The notes under the pieces were generated by a model. It was not told the DNA's origin and did not search any database. It saw only the letters and a program-made list of their open reading frames with translations. Position numbers and translations under genes: made by a program. From Acanthaster planci (taxonomy: Eukaryota > Echinodermata > Asteroidea > Valvatida > Acanthasteridae): DNA of 62,000 nt. The stretch spans positions 64,896 through 126,895 of the forward strand of contig NW_019091577.1 of NCBI RefSeq assembly GCF_001949145.1, given 5' to 3'. Position 1 is the first letter of the stretch. The number at the start of each line of letters is the position of its first letter. Positions 35,601 through 49,060 of this stretch are shown piece by piece.

Positions 35601-36879
35601 ATGTAATAGGAAGCGGAACTGTACTCTACCTGCTTTGTTTGTTTTTGTTTTTTTTGGCCTAACACACATGTAAGCCTTAGTCATTCACCACAAAATCCAA
35701 CATCAAAGGTACGGGGAAGGGAATCAGAAGATTGATTGCACGATTGTTTCAACTGTAATAAGATTTAGACGGAACAAAGCGATATATGGTGAGTGGAAAA
35801 ATAGGTGGTTTTCAGCACATTGTTGGTTCGTGCGGTTTACACAGTGCACACATGCCGACATGCAAACACAAAATGTGGCAGCCCATGTGTTTAATAGCTC
35901 CATGGGCATCCAAACCTGTGGCCAGCATGTTGCCCGAACAATCACCAAAGTCATAGGTCAGGCAGGTGTGCAGGAAATGCTCACAGTGTGGCCTGTGTTG
36001 CCAGCGCCACAACATGAAGGTTGATTAATGGCTAAATATGGGCAGTTCTGCACAGGCCCCCCCTGCCCCCCAATGCTCCCAGCTGCTTTGTTGGGAGACA
36101 TTTTCAAGTGGGCGCTGTGTCCAATTTTATTTTGAAGGATTTTTTTTTTGCGTGGGTGTGATTAGTTGTGAAAAATTGATGCAACTGCCTGACACAGAAT
36201 TGAAGATAATTTGTATTGAATGCTGGCGCTGTACTGGGTTTGCGTTGTCAGTGCACTTTCAGGGCAGTCACATTTAAGCCCCCTCTCTGTGTACATGTAT
36301 ATATTGTGTGCGGAGAGGGTTTATTTTTACAAGGTTCCAATTCCTGTCCAGGAACTCTGCAATGAAAAATGATAACAAACGGGATCATCTGTCACACTAT
36401 TATTAAGAGAGTAGGCCTACTATGCAATTGAGTGACAGTTATTTTAACTTGTTTGAGAGGAGGAACTACATGTAATGCACCCATATTTGTTGAGTGATTT
36501 GTACTCGTAATTGAATATTTTACACCTGCTACCGGTACATGTGTAACATCTGTGTTGGATAAGTTTAATTAATGCAAGACACTCCTAGTCCTAGTGAACA
36601 TTTCAACACATGAGCAGCTTGTGGATAATATCTGTTTTACTTTTAACGTTGTCTTAGTAAGTAATTTTGATTTGGCTTGTTTTCTTTTCCCCAAAGTGCA
36701 AAAAAATGGTCAGGGACCAAGCTTGAATTTGCAAGAATTAACATCGGCAAACAAGCTAATGTACATGTATAATAGCCTATAACCAGGTTCACTGTACATG
36801 TACATGTAAAGAGTACCAGTACTCGTATACCAGTACATACATGTACATGTATATCCCAGGGGGTTTACCTCCGTCACCC

Positions 36880-37150
36880 TATAACTCAATAACTGTTGGG
36901 AATCCAAGCCAAGGTCAAGATCGTGACACCCATCAATTAATTTGCTTCCCAATATTGTCAGCGGCTATCGATCCACCACCAGCTCTAATTGAATCAGCAG
37001 ATAAGAGCGGAGGCCTTTTGCTTAGCCTGAGTGCAGGGAGACCCGAGGTATTATTATTATTGCCGCCTCTTTTGCGGGCGGAGGTAACACAAGACGGGGG
37101 ACGAGACATCCAGGAATGGTCTAATAAGATTGTTATTAGCTGGAGAATGT
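36880..37150. promoter_or_regulatory. Repeat-poor island A in NHS-family intron 1
   Basis: This stretch is free of the surrounding ACATGT words. It carries homeodomain-like cores (catcaattaatttgc, ctctaattgaatc, gttattagc) and a GATA-like agataag, ending in balanced-GC sequence. A candidate intronic enhancer by composition only. Confidence 0.3.
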
Positions 37151-37529
37151 GACCCTTGGGGCCGTTGCGTTACCTGCTTCCGTCGTTGTCGGGTAGCACA
37201 AATGATGATGGGTGAATCGCATGGAATGCCCACCATCAGCCGACAAGATTGGTGCGCTCAGTGTTTGTACATGTACATGTGCATGTACTTCTCCACTGTG
37301 ATAGATCTAGGATAATTGGTTTTGTTGTTTATAAATGATCAGTACAGCATCTGCTGTACAGTTTTATTTCACCATACATCAGTAATGGTTAAACTGTTTT
37401 ATAATACATGTACATGTAGAAAGCATCAGTAGCACCATTGGGGCCATCAATTTTTGTTCAGTATTTTTTTCCGGAGGGGTTACTTTTTTTCTCTAAACCT
37501 AATGTACATGTATTCTCTTCTTTCCTAGA

Positions 37530-37800
37530 CAGTGCAAGCTGAAAAAGGAAAAGGGAATGATATTTGGGAACTGGACTGGCATTGTCATTTCTAATGCATA
37601 TTTAAAAAGCGTTAATGGACCTCACATCCCCAGCTTGTATACAATTTGTGTGCTCTTGAAAATTGATGACCAAAAAATGGATGGCCTCTTTGCGACATTG
37701 TAAGTGCATCTTGTTGTTCGCATTTCAGGAAATTTAATTGAGACATCATTCAATGATTGACAGCTGCATGCTTGAACCTCGTTTGACACTGTTTGTTCTG
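37530..37800. promoter_or_regulatory. Repeat-poor island B with a PBX-MEIS/E-box composite site
   Basis: Within a stretch lacking ACATGT words, TGATTGACAG (37754-37763) is an exact match to the PBX-MEIS/PREP composite consensus. It overlaps a CAGCTG E-box (37761-37766), and aatttaattgag lies just upstream. A candidate cis-regulatory element. Confidence 0.35.
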
Positions 37801-38399
37801 TTTGATGTTTCAACGCATGTACTGGTACCGGTTCATGACTCCGTGTACATGTAGGTTTACTTGTTCGCTGCCTTGTGCGGCTCTTGTCTCATTTGCAACC
37901 TATTGACTCTCGGATGTTCTCAGCGTAAATGCTTTACGGGTTGCGTGAAAGTTTCTCTACACACTAACCAAAAGTTAAATGTGGATTTTAATCCTTAAAT
38001 TTTACACTGATCATGATGAGAGTTACTGGCACACTTCACATGTTAAAACAAATTTACACATACTTGGATGTACACCAGTACACAGGACATTCTGTTTAAC
38101 AAAATGTTAGTTTATCTCCTCTCTCCATGCTTTCCTCAACCTGTGAACACTGCAGGATGCCAGGAAGCTGTGTAGTTAACCCCTCCCCCTCGTTAATCAG
38201 ACACTGTACATTGGATTACAGCTCAGGATTAAAATGCTCACATTGTTAGATTCATCAGTACAAAACTTGTACATCATGTACTTTGAGTAGTGTAAATTTA
38301 TATAAAATACATGGGTAGTGTACTAAGTAGGGGTATGCCTGTACGTGTACACAGTACATGTACATGCGTGTACCCTGTACATTTACAGTGGCTATGCGC

Positions 38400-38860
38400 T
38401 GCACATCAACCTGAGCAGTATTGGTTGAAAATGAGAGTGATTGCCATCAAACCTTTCACCAGGCAGCTAATCCACTGGGCAATCTTGCTTTCTGACAAAA
38501 GCGCTGTCTGCTCAGCCAACCCCTTGGGCCCTCCTGCAAATCTGTGCCTCTCTTCCCCAACCCTGTCCAATAGGGGCTTTGGCAGTGTGGCAGGGGGGAG
38601 CTGGGCGCACCCTCTGGACTCGCATCTAGACAGCAGTAAAGAAGAGGGAAGTAATTGAGTGCCGTGCCTTTTCCTCTGTGGTTTCCTCTGCCTTTAATCA
38701 CAGGATGTCGTTGGAGGGGTTTGGGGTGTTTATTGCAGTGTGGGTTCGTGCATTGGCAGGTGCAGTATCGTTTCCTGGGTCATTTGCGTTTTGGAAATTG
38801 TAGCTCTTAATTGAAGCTGTTTAAGAGTTAGCAAGATGAGGGAGGCAATTACAGTAAAAT
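38400..38860. promoter_or_regulatory. Repeat-poor island C in NHS-family intron 1
   Basis: About 460 bases of mixed-complexity sequence sit between dense ACATGT arrays. They contain gaagtaattgag, ctttaatcaca, cttaattgaag and gcaattac homeodomain-type cores. No open frame with splice logic. A candidate regulatory element. Confidence 0.28.
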
Positions 38861-38889
38861 GAGGCGTTTGCAGAGTACCTGTGCATATA

Positions 38890-39205
38890 CATGTGCCATA
38901 GGCATGTACTGTACATACCGGTAGTGTACACAGTGTGCAGTGCATACATGTGTACTGTTCATGTACATGTATGTGTACGCTGTGTGTTGTGGGCTGTCTG
39001 CACTACATGTATGCTTACATGGGTACATGTACATGTACATGTACATGTGTACTTCATGTACTGTACCGGTACATGTAAATGGTCATGTACATGTACATAA
39101 TTTTTTGCATAGAGCTACTTTTACATGTACATGCACATACATGTACATGTCTTCTGTACAAGTTTACATGAACAAGTTGTTACGCACATGTACATGTATA
39201 GGCCT
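38890..39205. repeat. Dense ACATGT palindromic repeat cluster
   Basis: The hexamer ACATGT recurs throughout, including an unbroken run of four units at 39025-39048 (tacatgtacatgtacatgta and onward) and interspersed accggt. The unit is self-complementary and strictly alternates purine and pyrimidine. Confidence 0.9.
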
Positions 39206-39964
39206 ACATGTTCAGATGTAGACTAAGGCTGGTGTAACTAGAAAATAAAGTGAAATAAGGCATTGTGAAGCTGTCAGCAAACAACAGACTGTAAACTTAT
39301 AAAATAAATTCAATCAGAAATACTGGTATACATATCCACAATGCTGTGGGCTTTATTTACAGCACCTACACGGGTCACTACAGTCAACAGAATTTAGATG
39401 TGATTTCAATGAGACGAGGAAAACTACAGTATTTGGGTATTGCAAAGCTGGGACAGCCAACTGGCAAGACTTACATGTACTGTACATGTACATGTACATG
39501 TATTTCAATTTATACACAATGTTAAAGCCAAAGTACAATGTACATGTACAGTATCACAAGACCCAATGCTGCAGAGTGCAGATATACATGTTTGTAGAGT
39601 ACATGTACAGTATGCACATGTAATTTTTTCTTAATTAAAAAACTTAAAGGTCCAGTGCAATGAGTGTGTGCAATGGATCCAATTTTCTCCCCACCCCTCT
39701 AGAGATGATTTTTCAACATGTGATGCGGAAGAGATTGTGCAACGAATGATGGAGTAATGCCATTTGCATGCCTGGGGCATACACTTGCAAAATTGCAAAG
39801 TGTATACATGGGCTTACAGGGACATGTAGATGTACATCACTGTACATGTACACCTCTGAAGGTGTGCATTTTGCATGCTGACTTGTGTAATTCGTTAATT
39901 CATTACAGTGAATAATGCCAGGCTCTTGGTGTGTGCCTGTGTGCATTCACTAATCCCAATCAAT

Positions 39965-40260
39965 GCATGAGTGTGCTAAGTGTATTTCAGGTGTGGCCAT
40001 CCAGTGCAGAGGGCCAGTACGCTCAACGCGCCGGCACAGTAGCAATATACCCAGAACGCCGTTGGGCTAATAACCCGAAACAGATTAAAATGCACAATTT
40101 ACATATGGCCCGGGGGTGTCCGACCGATGGAACACAACAACAGTGAGCCCCGTAAGTCGTGAGGGCCGCTGTAGCGCCGCGGTCGCAGTGCGGCACTTAA
40201 GCACGCTCTTCATGATCAGGTTTCCAATGTGCCAGGGTTTTTGGAGTGACTGTTTTGTGG
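39965..40260. promoter_or_regulatory. Repeat-poor island D, GC-richer, in NHS-family intron 1
   Basis: Sequence with several CG dinucleotides (caacgcgccggcac, gtagcgccgcggtcgcag), gggctaataaccc and a balanced composition, lying between ACATGT clusters. It could be a conserved noncoding element or an alternative promoter. No frame is convincing. Confidence 0.28.
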
Positions 40261-41827
40261 AAGGGGGGGGGCTGGGAAAATCGGAGCTGACACAGCAGAT
40301 GTTACTTAGCTGAATGCGCAGTCCAGCGGGGATTGTCTGAAAAAGTAGAAAAACCCTCCAGACGGAGGTTCAATAAATCATGGATGACAAACTTGACTCT
40401 TAAAAGCTCGGGCAGTGGGGGGGAGGGTCGAGCGAGGCAGTTGGCAGTGGCTGATGCTTCATGTTGTCCTAATGATTCTGTCGCCAGAGCTGTGACCTGG
40501 GAGCACGTCGTTTGTGGGGGTTGTCACAGATTGTGTACATGTTTGTAGAGTTGCAGAAGTTCACCACAATTGCCCCCTCCCCACTCACTCCCACACCCTT
40601 TCAAAAAAAACCCCAAAAGGAACGGACAGCAACCTGTGTAGGAGGGGCATTCCTCGAGAACAGTTAAAACCCTCTGTACGGAATCTAATTTACATGTACA
40701 GTGTATATAACAGCTTATCATGATTCACTGCACAATTGTTTGAGTAAATAAAACTAAGTACATGTATGTAAATTATGCAGGACTTACCTGGAGATTAAAA
40801 TTGCCATGAGGTAAGAAAATGTTCATTGTGCTGGTACATTTCCAACCTGATTGCCGCCAACACATTGGGGCATACCTGTTCAGTACATAATGTAAGGAAC
40901 CGGTTAATAGTCGATGCAGAAGCAAACACATAAATGCAGATACCTGAAGTCCTGCTTGCTAAGTTATTTATCTTCCAATACCCAAAACTTAGCATTCCAA
41001 CTCTGGTAAATTTCCTTCTGAATGTTTTGTTGAGTCAATTTTGGATGTCATTTACACAGAAGAAGAAAACCCATATTCTTTTTTTTTCTTAATTTAAATG
41101 CCTTCAAGACCTTTTCAAGTACCAATCTGAGAGCATAGAAATGGAGAGAGAGGCACCCAAGTCAAGACAGGTCCCTTTTAAACCTACACTTCAAGTTGTA
41201 AACAACCTGAGCCTTCACCCAACTGTAAAGACAAGCTAAGCGGACCGTGCACAAAAAACCTGCCAGAAAACCCTGTTAAGTGCGCCTGCCAGCACAGTTG
41301 TAAATCCGGCTGTCAAGGCCAGTCTGGTTTACATGTAGGTACACTGCTTCTTAAGAGCACAAGCAGGGACATCCAAAATTGTTGTCAACAGGTTCTTTAA
41401 ATATCAGGGGTGTGAGAATTCAGCTTTTTACATGTACATGTAGCTGATTCCAGCTTTTTTTGTTTAGATGTTGACCCTGAATTTTAGCTTCTTTGTACAC
41501 CTCTGTACAAAAGTATTGGAACTGTTTACATTTCAGCTTTTTGCTAGCTGTTTTCTGCTTTGATTTTAACAGGCCACTCGCACCCCTGAAATACATGTCC
41601 ATTGTATTTGTAGTTCATGGTTAAATCTGACTGCTGCAAGCAGGGTACCAGTACAAAACCAAAATAGAAGGAGCGGGCTGGCAAATGTACTGATCACCAG
41701 TTCACATGCAATCTGAGGGCAAGTTCAAGGCATGCCCTGAGGGGCAATGCATTAGAGTTTGGCATACTTTGACATGTCACCGCACAGACTTTATGTAAAC
41801 AAAATTTGTTCCCTAACTGCTCCTTCT

Positions 41828-41910
41828 ACATGTACATGTACCGGTACTTCAGGAGGGTACAGCTGTACCGGTACATGTATGTCGTACAGTTTGCTACAGT
41901 ACATGTAGTT
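41828..41910. repeat. ACATGT/ACCGGT mixed palindromic cluster
   Basis: tacatgtacatgtaccggta is followed within 50 bases by another taccggtacatgta and then tacagtacatgta. It shows how the two palindromic words alternate in phase, each joined by GTAC or TA steps. Confidence 0.85.
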
Positions 41911-42608
41911 ATTGTGCGGTGTGGAACCTTTGGATCTTCTCTTCAAACTCCAGACAATGAAAGGGGAATCTCGCAACAAAATTTTTTTGTTGTCGTTATC
42001 AATATCCCACACCTGTGCTTAGATGTAGGTTTGGCCTGTAGAAGAAGGTGTTGTCAGTTTAAAGCCTGACAGAATATGGTAACTGTAATTTTTGTAGCAT
42101 ATATGCACAGTACATGTACGTGTACCAAACCCAAGGCAGCTTGACAACAGGTGAGAGTTTGGACTGTAATGCCTTCCTGGAATTGTTGTTTCTGTCACTG
42201 GGGTCGTATGCACCCTACGTGAAGGTGATACCGTTTCAGTATACGTGTGTTGTTACATTTATGGACCGGTACCGTCTAGCCGTGGATCGTGTATGATGTA
42301 CATGTGTACAGGGTAGGCACATGTACCTTGTGTAGTCAAGGGTTAATCAAAAACTCAGAACTGTGATGTACATGTACATGTACCGGTATGTCTATTATAC
42401 GAGTACCTTACATGTACATGTACTGGTAGGTAGCTTTGTGGTCAGAATTCAAGGGTTGCCCATTGGAATGTACAAGAAGTGCAAAGATTCTGTCACCAAG
42501 CGTCCCATTTAACCCTTGTGAATTCTTCCTCCCTCTCCATAAACTGGGCTTGGGAGACATACAGTACCATTACAGCAATCCTCCCTGGGATATTGTTGTA
42601 ACCTGGCA

Positions 42609-42627
42609 AGAGAGAGAGAGAGAGAGA
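42609..42627. repeat. (AG)n microsatellite
   Basis: An uninterrupted AG dinucleotide run of about nine and a half units. Confidence 0.9.
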
Positions 42628-44209
42628 ATCCCGACAGCAGACTGGGTATTGATTGAAGGTTCTCTGCATCCACTTTGGGCGTGTTTGTGTAAGTTACGTT
42701 TGTAATCGCTGAACCCTGCCGAGATCACGCCCCTGGCACACTCCAGCTTGCTGCAGTTGCTCAGGTGCCCTATACATGTACATGTACATCATACGGGTAC
42801 ATGTACTCGTAGTATGCCCCTACCGGTATGCAAGTCCAAGGGACTTTCTTCCCCCTAGGATCTGGTCAACAAAGCCGCAAAAATCTGTCCTGCACATGAT
42901 CGTGTCTCTCTCCAGTGGCTGGCTGGCTTGGCACCCTGCTGTAGCGGGGGTCACCGTAGGTTGAAGTGGGCTACTCTGTATGGCAGGGAACTCTGGGAAT
43001 TTGTCCCATGCTGGGAACTTCTGGACTTCTGGGGACAGTTGTCTGTCAGTCTTACTCGCAGCTGCCTATAGACGGCACTGTTAATACCCCTTGGATTTAG
43101 GGTGTTATGAACATGAATGGTTGGAATTTCTACAGCAGGGAAATCAGATATTTCCTCTGGACTCTGAAGTTGACTGAGCTTAGTACATGTATGTCATCCT
43201 GACACCTTTTTGTTATGAACATGCACGTGTGCTGGACACTTCGGTCTTTATTATTTGGTTTTGCAGAATGACCCAAAGTACGCGTGAACACATGTACATC
43301 ATGTACTTGTACCAGTACATGATGTTTTGAGGGTACGGTATGGCACATTCAAGCAAACTAAACAGCAACAATCCCAATTATCAAAGCAGAAGTCTAGAGA
43401 ATTCAGGGGGCCAAGTATGGTACATGTACATGAATGTACCATATTCATGTACATGTACCAGTATTGCACTACATGTATACATGTACTATACAAGAATAAC
43501 TGTATGTGCATTTGATGACAAACATGAAGGGCCATTCTATGGCATGTCGCGGCACAGTACCCGTGTGATTGATGTACCGTGTATAATTACATATACATAC
43601 ATAGTCCACTTTTAGATACATGTAAGTTTATATGCTGTACCAGTACACAAAAAACCCACCGACATTTACCTTTACAAAAATTCACCACTGTGTTGTGTCA
43701 ATCAATTATTTGTACCGGAAACATTACTCATTAAACAGAGTGTGAATGATGAAGGAACCCCTAACAGTACATTCATGTACATGGGCATGGACATACCCGG
43801 TATTAAGCATGAGTATCAATCCACTGATTAAATGAACCCCCCCCCCATATAAATGCAGAATAGATACATGTAGGCTGTAGCCACTGTGGCTAGGGTGCAC
43901 AGCCGTTGGATCATTTCTTCTCGTCCGGTGTCAGCCTCGCGATATCTGTTTGACCTGCCGTACAAAGAAACAATGGGCCATCCACCCCTGCGCGGCACAC
44001 AGACCGTGTGTGTGTGTGTGGGTACATGTACACGTAATGCGTGTGTTAATTATCAAGCTGTATTGATCTATTTTTCATCACCATTTATGTACGTTATTAC
44101 AAAGGAGACCACTTCACGTTTGTGATGATGGACAAGGGCTCAGATGCCGTACGGTAGCAAATTAATGATTAATGGGTAAATAGCCAACCGTCCTGATATT
44201 GAGACTTAC

Positions 44210-44420
44210 ATGTAGGCATGTACTGGTACAATAGCATGCCAGTACAAACTTCAGTACACACTAGTGTACAATACTTGAACTTTGTATCTACACAAATTAC
44301 ACATTTCATGTCGCTGGTACAAAACATGTACAGTTTTGTACGTACATGTACATGTACACACACAGGACATGGTATTGTAGGCCTACCTCTACAAGTACAT
44401 GAACATGTGGTACAGCATAC
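44210..44420. repeat. ACATGT/GTAC cluster
   Basis: Repeated tgtactggtaca, gtacaatagcatgccagtac and tacatgtacatgtacaca words. Many are palindromic, with an inward-facing inverted arrangement around gcatgc. Confidence 0.75.
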
Positions 44421-44899
44421 ATTAACACACGTACACAGTTTTCAAATGTGCATGTGATATCATTTGGCAGTTTTTTTAAAAGTGACATTGTACAATGTAC
44501 CGGTAGGGTCTAATTAATGCCCGTACAGGTATAATTAAAAACAAAATTGAAGTCTTTGGCTGACTTTGGTCCTACCACCGGTACAGTATACATGTACATG
44601 ATGTACATGTATAGATGTGTACAAATTCAGTGGAATCTGCCCTGCTCAATCTCCAGAAAGGAGTCGGGGAGGGGGGGAAGGTAAAAGTATCTAGCCATCT
44701 CTGCATGTACTTCAACATATCATGTTAAGAAGTCTGATTTTCACATACATGTTATTAGGGTTAAAATAACATGTACGTGCACATGCCATACATGAACATG
44801 TATAATAGACTACACATGTTCAAGTTAATCATGTACACGTACGTAGACCTGTAGGTTGGGTTAATAAGGTACATGTACCGGGTACCAATCAAAAAGTCG

Positions 44900-45200
44900 T
44901 GCTCTGGAGTCAGGTGCTTGTGTACTGTCCATGTGTATCTTATGCTTTTCTGAAGAGGCAAACCACCTGCCGTAGCGTTTCCCAGGGTTTTCGTTCCAAA
45001 CCAGAGACCCGAGAAGTAATGAGAATGGGACGATTATGTTGTGTGGCCGCACACCACCGAGCTCCCTTGTTCAGGCGCATTTGTGATTTTGTTTGGGGCG
45101 ACAGGAGCGGCAAGGACCGAAACAGAGTCCCTGAATCGTGACAGGATCCGCATCAGTTCGTCTTGGCAACAAAGTGAGGGCATAAAGCATTTTGAAGTGG
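44900..45200. promoter_or_regulatory. Repeat-poor island E in NHS-family intron 1
   Basis: About 300 bases without ACATGT words, with moderately high GC and several CG steps, flanked on both sides by the repeat. No coding support. A candidate conserved noncoding element by contrast with its surroundings. Confidence 0.25.
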
Positions 45201-46089
45201 TAATGGACATCATTGTGTGTGTGTGTGGTAAATGGTGTTTGTGAATTGAAAAGTCGGACTCTAATAGCTTATGTAAAGACCTGAAGGTCAGAGAATCCTC
45301 TCCATCTTGTGTCCCATTCTTGCACCTACTGTAATATTCCTGTGTACACTACAGGTGCACATGTACATGTATACATGCACATGTACCGGTACTGTACATG
45401 TGTAGTGCATGGAAAGCCTACACGTACATGTACCACCAGTACATTCATGTCTGTACACTTCCGGTATTTGTAGCTTTTTTTTTCCCCTCAGGGAAATTTG
45501 TTTCCCTCTAATTTACAGGTACATGTACATATATCTTCTTGTGGGAAAAACACAAATACAAGGACAAAACCCACCCAGACACAGGCTTTTATATTTTGTC
45601 TGGATTTTCCAACTTGTACATGTATGAACTTGTAAGAGACTTCCACATTCTACGCCCACATACCGGTACTGCGCATATGCAGTGTGCAGGAGATCGGTTT
45701 TCTACAGGTACATGTACGTGACATGTTAACATGTACATTTATGATGAAAAGTTTTTACAGGACATGTGCAGTACATGCACCAACCGGTATGCTCTACACC
45801 TTGAACATTTTGTCAGTCATAATTGACTGTCGTACCAGTAGATGTTGGAGACATCCAACCCCTTAATGAAATTGCCTATCAGTTATGTAGTAGTAATTAT
45901 CGATACATGTACCGGTACGTGTGTGTGCGTCCCATAATCAGTTGCTTTCTTGTTTAGAAAACAAGCACGAAAAGTACAAACCCAAAAACTGGAAACAAAA
46001 AAGAAAACGCTGAATATCTGATGAAGTTTTTTTTGTATCATTGCCTAAAAATTGATTGCTTAAAATTGTGCATGGTGAAGGCTTAACAA

Positions 46090-46500
46090 AGATTGTGCCT
46101 CACGAACTCTTTGAAAATGTCAATTTATCCCGTTCTCCGGATTCAGCTGTCCCTCCCACTTCATCAGCCTGTTAATGCCAGATCTGAGCTGAATCTCATT
46201 TGTTTTTACTCCCTTGTCCAATTTGCGATGGTTAAAAAACCTGCAGGCCCTCTACAATATATCTGTTCATTATAGTGAATGTATACATAAAGCGGCGTCC
46301 TTTGTTTAAAGAGCAACCATTACCCTGGCTTCGTCCCAATTTGAGCAAATGAAAAAGGGGAACCGGCACTTGCCCGCCAGCGAATTCCGTCACAAGTTTC
46401 GACCCTTCCGAAAGCGCTGTCTGGTTTTTTTTTAATCAAGCCGCAATTTGCATTGATTGCTAGCCTCACCAGGCCACTGTGGATTGCACTTCAACACAGT
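46090..46500. promoter_or_regulatory. Repeat-poor island F with an octamer motif
   Basis: It contains an exact POU octamer ATTTGCAT at 46446-46453 followed by tgattgc, and CG-containing stretches (cccgccagcgaattccgtc). No ACATGT words across about 400 bases. A candidate enhancer by inference. Confidence 0.3.
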
Positions 46501-47814
46501 CATTGTCCATTTTGGTATATTGCAGCCCACTTCAGGTACTCGTACATGCTTGTTTAGGTAGGACCATTCATACAGCCATGCTAAACCTTTAATACCGGGG
46601 ATGGTTCACGAGGCCCCTGTCCTCAATTTAGAGGGCAGACCCCTGGGAGGCGTGACGATTACAGGTATTGCACACTTCATCCGGTGCCCCCAACACAAAA
46701 AAGAAATTCTTGGGGGAACAGGACTGCCTGATCTGCCCCCGATATCATTTTCAGCTGTGACACTCTGTATCTTTGCCTGCAATATTAGCCAGAGATTTTA
46801 AAGCGGCGTTGCATCAGCAGTTGCTGTCGTTTGCGGCGTAAGGCATAAGTGGATTTGCCGGCTTGATTATCTTTTTATGGTGGGAAAGCCTGGTGGTGGA
46901 CAGCTCATATTGTCACATTGTATCACGTTTGTGTGATGACTGTCTGTGTTGTCAAAGAGCTGAGGTTGTAGTATTCTTTGCTTCAAAACATAATTTCAGG
47001 GCCCTGTTACACATACATGTAGTCGGATACAAACCATTGAGTCAAGTTGATGTCAGTTGCTGGCAGGATGGTGTCACCGTGCATGCACATACATGTATAC
47101 CAGCACACAAAGGCTTTAAATCCTTTCCTTCATTTTTGAACTGAAAATGCCCGAAACCAGACTAAATAGTTCTAGGGATGGATATTGGGACTATAGAGCA
47201 AAGAACAGATCTGGACAAACAGAATTTTCAGAAACCCAACCCACCTGGGTCATTTAGTCAGTTCAGACCCTCGCCTTTCCCACGAACGCAAGGGTAGTGA
47301 ATGGAAACCCCCAGCATGGAAAAAACGATGTACATGTAAACGGTTGGCTCCAACAAAGGAGGCCAGGGATGGCTTGATATTTAAATCGCCCATCAACAAT
47401 ATGACTTGGGGGACAAGCCCTGCAGTGGATGTTTACTTTTTTCTTTCTCAGTGGGAAGGCATTCCTGTATAGTAGTTTATAGGGCAAGAACTAGCATCTG
47501 TGGACTTGCAAAAGTACTATTACCAGCCTTGTGGGAATGCTGTGTTGACGGCAGACACTATTGGGGTGTTCAGTTCTCCCAGTGTAGCCACTGACAGTGT
47601 AAACTTATAATACAGTTGCAGTATTTGCAAGGAGTGTTTGGGAAAGGATTGTGTCCACCAACTTGCCTTAACAAGAGTGGAAGTTCCCTACAAGCCATTG
47701 CTAGCCAAGAAATGCTTCCAGACAGTCTGATTGGAAATGCGTTTTTTCCAATTCACATGTACACTGTACTGTACATCTATGATCTCTGTACTGTAGCGGT
47801 ACCGGTAGGCCTGC

Positions 47815-48105
47815 ATGTACAGTGTATATGTACATGAGGCATAAATCAATATTATTTTCAATGGGCTATAGATGTGTACAAGTACATGTACCGGGTACAT
47901 GTATGTACATGTACATGTATGTGTACGTGTACATGTACTTTACAATCGTTTACATACTGGGACACAATGCATTGCATGGTACTTTACCGGGTACCTGCAT
48001 CTTTCAGCAAGTTCACACTGGATTGCCTGACCTATAGCTGTACATGTACAGTACATGCATACATGTACATGTAAGTAGTGCATGTACCGGTACATGTACA
48101 TTATT
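47815..48105. repeat. Dense ACATGT palindromic repeat cluster
   Basis: Runs such as tgtatgtacatgtacatgta at 47899-47918 and tacatgtacagtacatgcat at 48041-48060, with accggt insertions. Same unit family as the other clusters in this intron. Confidence 0.88.
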
Positions 48106-48639
48106 AGCACGGACCCTAGTGATTAAAGCCACCTACATGTACAGCCACCGTTTCACCCAGGTCAGAATACAGATTGGATCAAATGCATATTGGATCAAAC
48201 ACAGGTCTTCAAAGCGTGTCATACTAATCACTGGGGTTTTTTTTGGTAGATTTACCGTAATCTTTTAATTTTTGTGCTTTTGATATACATGGATACCAGG
48301 TACACTGTACAGTATGTACATCTTTAGAACTTCAACTTTCTTTGGTACTCGTATATACTGGTAGCTCTACCGTACATGTACGCGGTACATGTAGACTGGC
48401 ATACCGGCACTGGTACATGTGCCTATACACTAGTACTGGTATGGTGGAGAAGCGTGGAGGGGTATCAAATGTATGAACCCCAAATGTACTGTATGCTAGA
48501 TTTTTGGCTGGTGTGCTTTGCGAGAAACAAACTCTTTCACAGAGTGCGATGAGACTTTAGCACAGAGCTTTTGGACTGTATGTCTACATGTATCGTACAT
48601 GTACTTGTATAAGATCCACACTGTACCGTACGTAGACAT

Positions 48640-49060
48640 GTTCAGTGTGTAAAGTTTTTGCCGTTACTTAGTGCTATTGTGATACACCATCCAAGGACTA
48701 TTGAGAGCAAGGCGGTTTAATCGTGTTCCATGAAATTTTTACAGTCGCTTCAAAGTGATTTGATTTTGCCGTGTCTTTTCATCGCTTGTCAATCATGAAA
48801 ACCTGAAGGTGTGTACTGAAGTGAGCTCTGCCGAAGTGCAATTAATCTTGAGAGATTTGATGGCAGGATAGACAGGAAGGTCGCGCTTTTCTCAGTATGA
48901 CTATGGAATATCTGTCAGCTCTGGAGTTTTGCCTTCGGTAACAGTGGGATATGGCCACTTCCCACCACTTCTGGTGCCTCCGGCAAGGCCCAAACAACAC
49001 TGTTGTCGCTGTTCCGCTTTGTTTGATTTCTCACCATATCAATTGTTTGCTCTGTGGTGC
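48640..49060. promoter_or_regulatory. Repeat-poor island G with homeodomain and PBX-MEIS-like motifs
   Basis: It contains ttgtcaatca (48786-48795), the reverse complement of TGATTGACAA and one base from the PBX-MEIS composite. Also ggtttaatcgtg, tgatttgatttt and caattaatcttg. No ACATGT words, no coding support. Confidence 0.3.

Noticed and set aside
38890-39205. ACATGT array as a CRISPR-like or satellite array, and its Tyr/Met/Cys-rich frames as proteins
   Set aside because: No fixed spacer structure; the frames are only translations of the hexamer repeat on both strands.
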